Notes under the pieces: generated by a model | What the model was told of the DNA's origin: nothing | Database searches by the model: none | What the model saw: only the letters and a program-made list of their open reading frames with translations | Made by a program: the position numbers and the translations under genes | Part shown: positions 17,037-25,914 of the stretch, piece after piece | Numbering within the stretch: position 1 is the first letter of the stretch | Layout of the letters: each line of letters opens with the position of its first letter | Assembly: GCA_947385875.1 (NCBI GenBank) | Contig: CANDMV010000005.1 | Location: forward strand, 1 to 63,120 | Source: an uncultured Eubacterium sp. | Lineage (GTDB): Bacteria; Bacillota; Clostridia; Lachnospirales; Lachnospiraceae | Direction: 5' to 3' | DNA length: 63,120 bases

Positions 17037-18257
17037 ATGAATTTGGATAAGAAAAGATGGATTATTTTAGCGGCTGCGTGTCTGGTTAATTTGTGTCTGG
17101 GTTCGATTTATGCATGGAGCGTGTTTGCGGCTTCAATGGCAGAGCATTTTAACGATGCATTGGGGCTGAATGTGACATCCGGCGATCTGGCTATTGTATA
17201 TACGATCGCAAATGCGGTAGGGCCTGTTACGATGATTTCCGGCGGAGTGGTCAATGACAAGCTGGGACCGAAAAAGGTGATTGCACTAGGCGGCGTTATG
17301 TTTGGCGGCGGCATGGTGATTTCTGGTTTCGCGACCAGCGTTTCATTTCTGATTGTCAGCTATGGGCTGATCGCCGGACTGGGGCTTGGAATGGCTTATG
17401 GGGCAACGATCTCTACGAGCGTGAAATATTTTCCAGATAAGAGGGGACTGATCGGCGGGATTACGACCGCTGTATATGGAATGAGCTCCGTGATTCTGCC
17501 TCCTGTTGTTACTGTGATTGTAAGCCGTTTTAATGCTACGACTGCGTTTAAAGTGGTTGGAGCGGTATTTCTGGTTATCATTTTAATCAGCACACAGTTT
17601 TTAGAGCAGTGTCCAGAGGGGTATGCCCCGGCAGGATACAAGCCGCCTGCTGCTCAAAAAGGCACGGCAGACATGGACTGGAAAGAGATGATAAAGACGC
17701 CGATATTTTATGTGATGCTGCTTCTGCTTACCAGCGGAGCCTTCAGCGGCATGATGATTATTTCCCAGGCCTCAGCGATGGCACAGGGAATGATCGGGAT
17801 GACAGCTATTGCGGCGAGTGCGGCCGTATCCATTCTTGCTCTTTTTAATGCATTGGGGCGAATTGCGGCAGGATATATATCGGATAAAATCGGCCGGATT
17901 AATACGCTGATGACAGCATGTATTTTGTGTATTGTGGGAATGCTGTGTCTGTATTTTTCCGCAGATGGACAGCAGATGTTATTTTATACTGGAATCTGTA
18001 TTGTCGGAGTCAGCTTTGGCTCTTTTATGGGGGTGTATCCGGGCTTTACGGCAGACCAGTTTGGGGCGCGCAATAATAGTGTGAATTATGGAATTATGTT
18101 CATTGGCTTTGCACTGGCGGGATATTTTGGGCCGCAGATGATGCGTAGTGTTTATGAGTCGACCGGCGTCTATCAGAATGCTTTTTTGATTGCCTGCGGG
18201 CTGAATATCGCAGGGATTATTCTGACTGTCTTGTACCGGATGATCAGAAAGAAGTAG
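17037..18257 (+). CDS. OFA-type major facilitator transporter
   Basis: A 406-aa, 12-helix MFS protein of the oxalate/formate antiporter group. It opens KKRWIILAAACLVNLCLGSI-YAWSVF, a signature for the family, with the conserved G-x-L-x-D-K-x-G-x-K loop present as DKLGPKK. It lies 21 bp after the ene-reductase and shares a terminator with it, so it probably imports the organic acid reduced by that enzyme or exports the product. Confidence 0.9.
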   Translation: MNLDKKRWIILAAACLVNLCLGSIYAWSVFAASMAEHFNDALGLNVTSGDLAIVYTIANAVGPVTMISGGVVNDKLGPKKVIALGGVMFGGGMVISGFATSVSFLIVSYGLIAGLGLGMAYGATISTSVKYFPDKRGLIGGITTAVYGMSSVILPPVVTVIVSRFNATTAFKVVGAVFLVIILISTQFLEQCPEGYAPAGYKPPAAQKGTADMDWKEMIKTPIFYVMLLLLTSGAFSGMMIISQASAMAQGMIGMTAIAASAAVSILALFNALGRIAAGYISDKIGRINTLMTACILCIVGMLCLYFSADGQQMLFYTGICIVGVSFGSFMGVYPGFTADQFGARNNSVNYGIMFIGFALAGYFGPQMMRSVYESTGVYQNAFLIACGLNIAGIILTVLYRMIRKK

Positions 18258-18319
18258 GAGTGGTTATTGAACTGTTTGGCGGGCTGTGCTCAGGCATGGT
18301 AAGGATGAAATGAAATACG

Positions 18320-18366
18320 ACTGGAGCAGATCTGTATTTAGCATGTAGGTTTGCTCCAGTTTTTCA
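18320..18366 (+). terminator. Terminator of the ene-reductase/OFA operon
   Basis: A 9-bp stem ACTGGAGCA (18320-18328) and TGCTCCAGT (18352-18360) is followed by TTTTC and a further T-run. Confidence 0.85.
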
Positions 18367-18507
18367 GTTTTTTGCGTTGTTTGTCGTGTTAAAATGATTG
18401 CAGTTTTTCATTTCTTGTGTTGTATAGCTGCCAATAATGCCTGAGCATCTTTGGAGAGGAAGGACGGGGCGAAGGTCCAAGGTTCGTTTCTGTATATGCG
18501 GACGAAG

Positions 18508-18620
18508 GGATAACCGTGTCGAAAAATAGGATATATTGTCAAAAAGTGAAGTGATATAATTTGAAGACAATAGGAACTGGGCAAGTTGATTTTCAAATTA
18601 TATTGCTTTTATATGCGTAA
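18508..18620. repeat. Palindromic repeat flanking the Gabija-like locus, left copy
   Basis: It starts near GTCGAAAAATAGGATAT and contains AGTGATATAATTTGAA paired with TTCAAATTATATTGCT. The same element, with the same order of motifs, lies at about 24465-24578 on the other side of the nuclease/helicase genes. The rest of 18258-18856 is AT-rich and gene-free. Confidence 0.85.
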
Positions 18621-18856
18621 AGTTTTGAAAATACTGACAGAAAATATTGAGGAACCAGGAAAAATTATCTGGTTACAAAAATAGTTTTGTATGTTATTAT
18701 TAATAGCAAGTGGAGATAACATACAGAATAGTTTAGAGGATGCTTATGTTATCTATATTGATGCATGAAGGCTGAAACTAATCTTACTGTAGTTATTGAA
18801 AAATATATGCGAAGATAAATGTTTTGGTATCATTTAAACTGTGGGAGGAATCTGTT

Positions 18857-21082
18857 ATGTATTTAAAGAAAATACAAATGAAAAATTTTAGAAAATATAG
18901 GGAAGATCATAATTTTTTTACATTTGTAAATGCTGACGGAATAAAAGGAAAAAGTATAAGTACAGATAAAGAAGGAAAGAGTGATTTAGATAAGGATATA
19001 GATGTTGCATCGGCGACAACGCTTATTGTTGGAAAAAATAATACAGGTAAAACGTCAGTAATTCAAGCTTTATTAAAAATAATAAAAAATAATGAAAATT
19101 ATGGGCTGCAGGTAAGAGATATTAATTTTCACTATTTAGAAAATTGTTTTCAACATTATCTGGAAAGTTTTAGATTTGCTGCAGAAGATGTGGAGAAAGT
19201 TGAGTTTGAACCTCCAGTCATTGAATTTGTTATAACAATTGCACTGGAAAAAGATAGCGATGATTTGGTAACGAATCTGGTTCCGTTTATGTTATTAGGA
19301 GATGTAGATCGTGAAGAAATAGAAATTGTTATAAAATATGAGATCTCGGAAAAAGACAAATTTAAAGATGCTGTATTAAAAGCTTGTAAACAGGTTGAAG
19401 AAAGAGATGCAGAAAAAAGAAGTAATGAAAAAGGGCATGGTAATAGAACAAGAACAGATTTTCAAATAATGTTCAGGGAATTAGAAAAAGTACCATTTCA
19501 AATGAGTTACTATCAAAGATATATAGAAGAAGGAGAAAAAGAACCAAAAATAAAACGAATTGAATCTAATTTCAGGTTGTCTAATTTAATGGATATTAAA
19601 TGTATATCAGCTAACAATGTAAAGAAAGATAGTGCTTTAACAGAAGCATTTAATAGGATTATTTCTTATAGGTATAACAACATCGTTGACAGCGAGCGCC
19701 AGGAGTTAGATAAAAATATTGATAGGATTAATGATGACCTGACACAAAATATCAGGGAACACCATCATGCTGCAATAAACAATGCAATAGGTGAAATTGT
19801 AGCATCAGATGCGGTGAAAGTCAATTTGAGCACTGATATTACTGAAGAAAAGCTTGTAAGAAGTTTTCTGCTGTATGAATACGAGGAAAAAGGGTTAAAT
19901 ATTCCAGAAAATCAGTTTGGCCTTGGATATACGCATTTAGTTATGATTATTGCTGAACTGATAGACTATATGGAACATTATCCAGAAGAGAAAAATAACA
20001 GTAAAATAAATTTGATTGCAATAGAAGAACCAGAATCTTTTATGCATCCGCAAATGCAGGAACTGTTTATTAAAAATATAAATGATGCTTTGAAAAAATT
20101 GATTGAGGATAAACAGAGGAAATTAAACAGCCAGCTCATTGTTACGACCCATTCTTCCCATATTTTGAACAGTAAAATCCATATGGGGAATTCATTCGAT
20201 GACATTTGCTATGTTTATGCGGAAAAAAGAAAAGCCTGTGTTGTAAATCTGAATGATGCTTCTGTTATGCCATCAGAAAAGGAAATTGAAAAAAATGACT
20301 TTGCTTTCTTAAAGAAACATATTAAATATAAGGTTTCTGAGTTGTTCTTTGCAGATGCAGTAATATTGGTAGAAGGATTTGCAGAAGAAACTATACTGCC
20401 TTTTTATCTTGAACAGGATAAGAGATTTAATAAACGGTATATTTCTATTTTTGGAATTAGCGGGGCTCATGCATTTATATATGAAAACTTATTAAAAAAA
20501 TTGAAAATTCCTGCACTCATTATCACCGATTTAGATATAAGACGTACAGAAGATAAAATTAATGAACATGGGAAACAGAAGGATGAAAAGGTTCAGAAAG
20601 ATTATACTCAGGTGACAACGCTGGCGGGACAGGAAACTTCTAATAAAACCATTAATCATTTCCAAAAGACTTATGATATATCAAATATATGTCCGTATAT
20701 GGAAGTTGAAAATATTCGTATTGTTTATCAGAGGAAAATAGGAAAGTATTATCCTGCAAGTTTCGAAGAAGCGTTCATTTTAACGAATGCAGAAAATAAA
20801 CTTTTGAATAATGTTTTAAAAGCCATAAAACCACAAATTTATAAAAAAATTGTTCAATCAGATAACATAACGGATTATAAACAAAATATAGAGCAGTCTT
20901 ATAAATGGCAGAAGAAGTTATCTGGCGATAAAGGAAAATTCGCCAGTGAACTATTATATCAATTAATTGTACAAGAAGATTTAAATAAAAGGCCTGCATT
21001 ACCAAATTATATTCTGGACGGATTAGAATGGCTGATTAATAAACTTGAGGAAGGTGAAATACATGGGTTTAAAAGAAATTGA
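18857..21082 (+). CDS. gajA: OLD-family ATPase/TOPRIM nuclease, GajA-like
   Basis: A 741-aa class-2 OLD protein. The N-terminal ABC-type ATPase has Walker A VGKNNTGKTS near residue 60, Walker B IAIEEPESFMHP near 390 and H-loop TTHSSHILNS near 430. The C-terminal TOPRIM nuclease has VILVEGFAEE near 500 and TDLDIRR near 557. GGGAGG precedes ATG 18857. It overlaps the UvrD-like helicase gene by 20 bp, the genomic definition of class-2 OLD and the Gabija defence pair. GajA senses nucleotide depletion and nicks DNA during phage infection (established for Gabija). Both proteins here are longer than the founding Bacillus pair, so 'Gabija-like' is the safe label. Confidence 0.85.
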   Translation: MYLKKIQMKNFRKYREDHNFFTFVNADGIKGKSISTDKEGKSDLDKDIDVASATTLIVGKNNTGKTSVIQALLKIIKNNENYGLQVRDINFHYLENCFQHYLESFRFAAEDVEKVEFEPPVIEFVITIALEKDSDDLVTNLVPFMLLGDVDREEIEIVIKYEISEKDKFKDAVLKACKQVEERDAEKRSNEKGHGNRTRTDFQIMFRELEKVPFQMSYYQRYIEEGEKEPKIKRIESNFRLSNLMDIKCISANNVKKDSALTEAFNRIISYRYNNIVDSERQELDKNIDRINDDLTQNIREHHHAAINNAIGEIVASDAVKVNLSTDITEEKLVRSFLLYEYEEKGLNIPENQFGLGYTHLVMIIAELIDYMEHYPEEKNNSKINLIAIEEPESFMHPQMQELFIKNINDALKKLIEDKQRKLNSQLIVTTHSSHILNSKIHMGNSFDDICYVYAEKRKACVVNLNDASVMPSEKEIEKNDFAFLKKHIKYKVSELFFADAVILVEGFAEETILPFYLEQDKRFNKRYISIFGISGAHAFIYENLLKKLKIPALIITDLDIRRTEDKINEHGKQKDEKVQKDYTQVTTLAGQETSNKTINHFQKTYDISNICPYMEVENIRIVYQRKIGKYYPASFEEAFILTNAENKLLNNVLKAIKPQIYKKIVQSDNITDYKQNIEQSYKWQKKLSGDKGKFASELLYQLIVQEDLNKRPALPNYILDGLEWLINKLEEGEIHGFKRN

Positions 21083-23138
21083 TCCAGAGAAGTATGAACA
21101 GGAACAGAAGATTACGCAGAGGTTATTTGAATTGGTTGATGAAGGAAAAAGCCTGGTTTTCGATGCTGGAGCTGGTGCAGGAAAAACGTATGCTTTGGCT
21201 GAATCCCTGCGGCATGTTATACGAAAATATGGAAAAAAGTTAGAACGGCATAATCAGAAAATTATGTGTATTACATATACGAACGTTGCAGCCAATAATA
21301 TAAAAGCTAAGATTGGAAATTCCAATCTTGTTATAGTCTCTACAATTCATGAAAGATTATGGCAGTTGATTAAATCATATCAGAGGGAACTGTTGGTTTT
21401 GCACAGGGAAAATATGGAAAACATAGTAGCTGATGATAGGGCGGAGCTGACAGATGAAAATACAAGAAATGCTAAAATTTATAGAGTATATAGGGAACTG
21501 ATGCCTGCGCTTAGAGAAGCGTTTGAGGAGGATGTGTGTGCTCATAAGGAAGAATTTTATCAGGGATATACAATGAGCGCTGATGATTTTCGAAAGCATT
21601 ATGGGGATTATGTGGCGCAATATCCGAATGTTATGAGTAATGTAGGAAATTTTCGCGCGATTGTTAGTAAAGTATATGAAATAAAACGTTTTGAAGCATG
21701 TCTTTCTGAAATAGAGGATGGAAAGTTAAAAGAAATTAATTATAATGCTATGTATAACCGTGACCGACTGGACAAGATGAGAATCAGCCACGATACCTTG
21801 TTGGAATATGGAAAAAAACTGATATTAAAATACCCGGTTTTGCAGCAGATTATTTTTGACCAGTTTCCATATATCTTTATTGATGAATACCAGGATACTT
21901 CCTCGGAGGTTGTTGAAATTATGGCAGCGCTGGATACACATGCAAAAGAAATGAAGCGTAAATTTTTTGTGGGATATTATGGTGATCGGGTCCAGAATAT
22001 TTACGATGATGGAATTGGATGTCATCTTTTAGAAAAACATGAAAATCTAGAGAGGATTAGCAAGGAATTTAACCGGCGGTCTTATAAAGAGATTATTGAT
22101 GTGGCAAATAGGATCAGATTAGATGATTTACATCAAATTTCTATTTATAAAGACTGTATAGGCGGAAGTGTTGAATTTTGCGATATGGCTTCTGTGGAAA
22201 CAGTGATAGAAAGATATAGAAATGAAAAGAATTATATAATTGGGGAAAAAGTACATTGTTTTGTTTTAAAAAATGAAGAGGTTGCAAAGAGATTGGGAAT
22301 TTCGAATTTATATAACGTATTTAAAAATTCAAGGGCATATTCAAATGCACGTTTTCAGCAGCTGAATACCGAATTATTATCTACAGATAAAGAAAAGCTT
22401 GGAGAGGCAGCTTCTTTTTTGTACCGTGTACTTGAATTTTATACAGATGTAAGATGGGAAGGAACGCCGGTTGAAAAAATTTTGTATGGCGATATAAAAG
22501 ATTATCATGATTTAAATATTGCAGAATTAAAGAACATAAAAAAGTGTCTGCAGGGGATTGAGGGCGATACGCTGGAGCTGTTTTTGATGAAAATGTGCGA
22601 ATGCTATAAAAAAGGCAGCAATAATATACGTACAATAATAAAAGCCGTTTTGGATTTAGAGGAGATAACAGATAATTATATTACAGGATATTTCATGCAG
22701 ACATTGGAACAAAAAAATATGCAGGAAAATGAAGAAGAAGACGAAAATGAGAGTGTGGGCAGAATAAGACAGCTTTATTCTATTCGCATGGAAGAGCTTG
22801 AAAAATGGCATGACTATATTAAACGTAAAGAGAATACAGATATTATATATCATACTTTTCACGGAACGAAAGGCCTGGAGTTTGAAAATGTAATAATTGT
22901 ATTGGAAGATGGATTTGGAACAAAAAGGGAAGATAAAGTATTTATTAAAATATTTTTAGAAAATTATTCTGAACTGAGTTCAGAGAAACAAATTATGGAA
23001 CACGAAAAAGCGAGAAATCTATTGTACGTGGCTGTAACACGAGCGAAAAAGCGGTTGAAAATAATTTATACAGGTGATTCAGCGAAAGTAAAGGAAACTT
23101 TGGTTAGTATTTTTAATCAGAATAATGAAAGAGAATAA
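21063..23138 (+). CDS. gajB: UvrD/PcrA-like helicase, GajB-like
   Basis: A 691-aa superfamily-1A helicase. Motif I is AGAGAGKT at about residues 35-42, motif II FIDEYQDTS near 280, motif III YGDRVQNI near 310, motif V HGTKGLEFENVIIV near 605, and motif VI LLYVAVTRAKKRL near 655. GGAAGGTG lies before ATG 21063, within the end of gajA, giving tight translational coupling. In Gabija, GajB binds and stimulates or licenses GajA on DNA ends. Codon use and AT content of this pair look higher in A/T than flanking genes, consistent with horizontal acquisition (visual impression). Confidence 0.85.
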   Translation: MGLKEIDPEKYEQEQKITQRLFELVDEGKSLVFDAGAGAGKTYALAESLRHVIRKYGKKLERHNQKIMCITYTNVAANNIKAKIGNSNLVIVSTIHERLWQLIKSYQRELLVLHRENMENIVADDRAELTDENTRNAKIYRVYRELMPALREAFEEDVCAHKEEFYQGYTMSADDFRKHYGDYVAQYPNVMSNVGNFRAIVSKVYEIKRFEACLSEIEDGKLKEINYNAMYNRDRLDKMRISHDTLLEYGKKLILKYPVLQQIIFDQFPYIFIDEYQDTSSEVVEIMAALDTHAKEMKRKFFVGYYGDRVQNIYDDGIGCHLLEKHENLERISKEFNRRSYKEIIDVANRIRLDDLHQISIYKDCIGGSVEFCDMASVETVIERYRNEKNYIIGEKVHCFVLKNEEVAKRLGISNLYNVFKNSRAYSNARFQQLNTELLSTDKEKLGEAASFLYRVLEFYTDVRWEGTPVEKILYGDIKDYHDLNIAELKNIKKCLQGIEGDTLELFLMKMCECYKKGSNNIRTIIKAVLDLEEITDNYITGYFMQTLEQKNMQENEEEDENESVGRIRQLYSIRMEELEKWHDYIKRKENTDIIYHTFHGTKGLEFENVIIVLEDGFGTKREDKVFIKIFLENYSELSSEKQIMEHEKARNLLYVAVTRAKKRLKIIYTGDSAKVKETLVSIFNQNNERE

Positions 23139-23221
23139 TTTTATTAATGAAGGATAACCAGAGAAGTAATGACTTTGAACTTAGCGTATGCGGATATGAG
23201 AAAAATTGGATGATTAAAAAA

Positions 23222-23240
23222 CGCTCCACAGCGTGGAGCG
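23222..23240. promoter_or_regulatory. Compact hairpin between gajB and the DUF1016 gene
   Basis: An 8-bp perfect stem CGCTCCAC/GTGGAGCG with a 3-nt AGC loop, ending 19 bp before the DUF1016 start codon. There is no T-run, so it is not a normal terminator. It could be an RNA-processing or attenuation site. Confidence 0.6.
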
Positions 23241-23259
23241 AATTAAGAGGGTGCTTTTT

Positions 23260-24297
23260 ATGAGTGAAATTATGGAAAAGGATAATTTGATGAATAACGT
23301 GCAGCCGGAGAATGCGTACCTTTCCATTCGGAGTTATGTCATTGATGCGCAAAAGCATGTTTATTCTGCTGTTAATGCGGCAATGGTAACAGCTTATTGG
23401 AATATTGGTAAAGCAGTTTATGAAGTATGTGGAGAAAATGACCGCGCTGCTTATGGAAAGCAAGTTTTAAAATATATTTCGGAACGGCTTACTGCGGAAT
23501 TTGGAAAAGGATTTAGTGTGCAGGGACTGAGAAATATGCGCCAGTTTTATCTTGCGTTTCCAGATCGTTCCAAAGTACGGGAGGAATTAAGCTGGTCGCA
23601 CTACCGTCTTCTGATGTGTGTCGGGGATGAGGATGCCAGAATGTTTTATGCAGAAGAATCAGTAAAAGCAGGATGGAGTGTCCGCCAGCTTCAAAGGCAG
23701 ATCAATACGATGTTCTACCACAGGATTCTTTCCAGTAAAGACAAGGAAAGCGTTGCGGCAGAGATTCAGACATCAGTGCCAAAACCGGAATATGAAAAGA
23801 TCATTAAAGATCCGTATGTGTTGGAGTTCCTTGACCTTCCGCAGAATGAACATTTTTATGAATCAGAGTTGGAACAGGCGCTTATAGATCATTTGCAGAA
23901 GTTCCTTCTGGAACTTGGAAGAGGTTTTTCATTTGTGGCCCGGCAGAAGCATTTCAATTTTGATGGGCGGCATTTTTATATTGACCTTGTATTCTATAAC
24001 TATATTTTGAAGTGCTTTGTGCCGATTGATTTAAAAACAGATGATCTGGCGCACCAGGATGTAGGCCAGATGCAAATGTATGTGAACTACTATACACGTG
24101 AAATGATGAACGAAGGCGATAATCCGCCGATTGGCATTCTCCTATGTGCGGATAAGAGCGATACGCTGGTACGTTATACATTACCGGAGGATAATACACA
24201 GATTTATGCTGCGAAATATATGCCTTATATGCCGACTGAGGAAGAATTGAAAAGAGAACTGAATTTGGGGGACTTTGAGAAAATAGAAGGTGAATAA
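23260..24297 (+). CDS. DUF1016/YhcG PD-(D/E)XK nuclease-family protein
   Basis: A 345-aa protein of the YhcG/DUF1016 family. The N-terminal helical domain includes YWNIGKAVYEVCGEN, FSVQGLRNMRQFYLAFP and LSWSHYRLLM, all characteristic. The C-terminal PD-(D/E)XK nuclease fold has FYIDLVFYN and the VPIDLKTDD acid-X-K core near residue 270. AGAGGG precedes ATG 23260; an upstream frame from 23233 lacks a site. Homologues sit in restriction-modification and defence loci, but their target is not well defined. It lies 121 bp after gajB inside the same repeat-bounded block. Confidence 0.88.
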   Translation: MSEIMEKDNLMNNVQPENAYLSIRSYVIDAQKHVYSAVNAAMVTAYWNIGKAVYEVCGENDRAAYGKQVLKYISERLTAEFGKGFSVQGLRNMRQFYLAFPDRSKVREELSWSHYRLLMCVGDEDARMFYAEESVKAGWSVRQLQRQINTMFYHRILSSKDKESVAAEIQTSVPKPEYEKIIKDPYVLEFLDLPQNEHFYESELEQALIDHLQKFLLELGRGFSFVARQKHFNFDGRHFYIDLVFYNYILKCFVPIDLKTDDLAHQDVGQMQMYVNYYTREMMNEGDNPPIGILLCADKSDTLVRYTLPEDNTQIYAAKYMPYMPTEEELKRELNLGDFEKIEGE

Positions 24298-24464
24298 CTG
24301 GATTGGATATTTAAAAGAGTATAACAGATGATTGTTTATGACATGACGATTATTTGGATATGAGATGATGCAAAGTATTATTTAGACATAATGTGATGAA
24401 TTTAGATAAAATTTATACTTTATTTACAAAATATTTTTAGTCCGTGCTTGACAGAATCTGATGA

Positions 24465-24578
24465 TGGCATAACTGGTCGAAAAATAGGATATTTTATAGA
24501 AAAGTGATATAATTTGAAAGTGATGGAAGTTGAGGAAGTTGATTTTCAAATTATATCGCTTTTATATGAGTGAAGCTT
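24465..24578. repeat. Palindromic repeat flanking the Gabija-like locus, right copy
   Basis: The direct-orientation partner of 18508-18620. GTCGAAAAATAGGATATTTT begins at 24476. Stem AGTGATATAATTTGAAA pairs with TTTCAAATTATATCGCT. Confidence 0.85.
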
Positions 24579-24719
24579 TGATGTTAAAACACTGTGTCAG
24601 GGGTGGCATGATTTTTCTGCTATTTAGACTATGTTTTTAAAAGTTTAGGCAGGTCTGTGCATTTACTGTACAGACAGTAAAACACGTTGCATACAATTAC
24701 AAAGGGAGCAGGCACAACA

Positions 24720-24782
24720 GTGTGAAGCATATCATGCCCTGTGGGTACATCTCACAGAAAGCATTTTTCAAACACGCTCTAG
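24720..24782. repeat. MITE family 1 fragment (right end)
   Basis: This runs from tgtgaagcatatcatgccc to ttttcaaacacgctctag, matching the last 63 bp of the full copies. It sits in the 24298-24925 gap, which has no gene. Confidence 0.85.
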
Positions 24783-24850
24783 TACATGTTTTGTATCCGT
24801 GAAAAGTAACAATAGTTGTTGCTTTAGCATACAAAAAATGATAGATAACC

Positions 24851-24905
24851 TTGACAAACATACTGATAGTATGATAATATAAGCCCATACATACTAAAGG
24901 TATGT
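24851..24905 (+). promoter_or_regulatory. tetR promoter with two operators
   Basis: A -35 TTGACA at 24851-24856 and a -10-like GATAAT near 24873-24878 overlap the inverted repeat CATACT-GAT-AGTATG (24859-24873). A second inverted repeat ACATAC-TAAAG-GTATGT occupies 24889-24905, just before the ribosome site. These are the likely autoregulatory sites of the TetR protein. Confidence 0.8.
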
Positions 24906-24925
24906 TAAAGGAGGTGCAGGACACA

Positions 24926-25579
24926 GTGGCAAGAAATAAGCATCCAGAAGAAACCGTTCATTTAATTTTGGATGTTGCTTTTCGCCTGTTTATGGAAAAA
25001 GGTTACGAGCATACTTCTATACAGGACATTATCAATCATTTAGGCGGACTCAGTAAAGGTGCGATTTATCATCATTTTAAGTCGAAGGAAGATATTCTGG
25101 TCGCTGTTATAGAACGAATGACGGCTGAATCGAATCAGATGCTTGCGGTCATTCGTGACAGGACGGATCTTAGCGGTCAGGAGAAGCTGAAAACGATTTT
25201 CAAACAATCGATTCAAAGGCCGGTACAGAACGATATTTTTACAGTGGCCCCGGATTTTCATAATAATCCGAGACTGATGTTTGGCCTTTTACAAGATACG
25301 ATCGAAGAAGCGGCGCCGGACTATATACTGCCGATTATCGAGCAGGGGATTGCGGATGGTTCGATTCAGACTGAGTATCCGAAGCAGTTGGCGGAGCTGA
25401 TTCTGCTTGTAGCAAATGTCTGGATGAATCCTATGATGTTTGACAGTTCTGTAGAAGAATCGTATGATAAGTTTATGGTTTTTGGACAGATGCTGCAGGG
25501 CTTTGGGCTGGATATTATAGATGATGAAATGCTAGAAAGGCTGCAGGAGCTGGCAGCGATTTATCAAAAAAGCAAATGA
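24926..25579 (+). CDS. TetR/AcrR-family repressor
   Basis: A 217-aa protein. The HTH region reads YEHTSIQDIINHLGGLSKGAIYHHFKSKEDIL, followed by a variable ligand domain. A GTG start at 24926, ten bases after AAAGGAGG, is preferred to the ATG at 24902 inside the operator. It is followed by an MFS exporter; ligand-induced derepression of that pump is the usual arrangement. Confidence 0.9.
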   Translation: MARNKHPEETVHLILDVAFRLFMEKGYEHTSIQDIINHLGGLSKGAIYHHFKSKEDILVAVIERMTAESNQMLAVIRDRTDLSGQEKLKTIFKQSIQRPVQNDIFTVAPDFHNNPRLMFGLLQDTIEEAAPDYILPIIEQGIADGSIQTEYPKQLAELILLVANVWMNPMMFDSSVEESYDKFMVFGQMLQGFGLDIIDDEMLERLQELAAIYQKSK

Positions 25580-25686
25580 TTATAAAAGCAAATGATCAAA
25601 AAAGCAATGATAAGAAAGCAAATGATAAGAAAGCAAATGATTATAAAAGCAAATGATAAGAAAGCAAATGATCATAAAAGCTGAAA
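25567..25686. repeat. 15-16 bp tandem array
   Basis: About seven and a half imperfect copies of AAAGCAAATGATNAT(A) start in the last codons of tetR and run into the intergenic space. Copies alternate between ...ATTATA, ...ATAAG and ...ATCATA endings, suggesting slippage expansion. Confidence 0.85.
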
Positions 25687-25749
25687 TATATGGATAAATG
25701 ACAGCAGCTAGATCTTTTGTTTGGTGCGCAGACTGTATGAAAACATGAA

Positions 25750-25780
25750 ATCTGCCCTGAGAAATGGGCAGATCTATTTT
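25750..25780 (+). terminator. Terminator between tetR and MFS gene
   Basis: Stem ATCTGCCC (25750-25757) and GGGCAGAT (25766-25773) is followed by CTATTTTTT. Its presence argues against a short frame (25721-25918) that runs through it. Confidence 0.8.
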
Positions 25781-25914
25781 TTACAATTATACATACCGAT
25801 GTGCGGTATGATAAAAAAGTTGCTGAGAATAGAAGTCTGTAGAGAAAAGCTATGGAGACAGACAGGTATTGAGTTGATGCAGTTTGAAAGATTAGAAAAT
25901 GGGAGGTTTAAAGA

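Noticed and set aside
18857..23138. Reading the OLD/UvrD pair as a RecBCD-like or ordinary repair operon
   Set aside because: The overlap of an OLD TOPRIM nuclease with a UvrD-like helicase defines class-2 OLD/Gabija; no RecB nuclease domain is present.
25567..25686. Possible CRISPR or iteron array
   Set aside because: Period is only 15-16 bp, there are no spacers, and no replication initiator gene is nearby.
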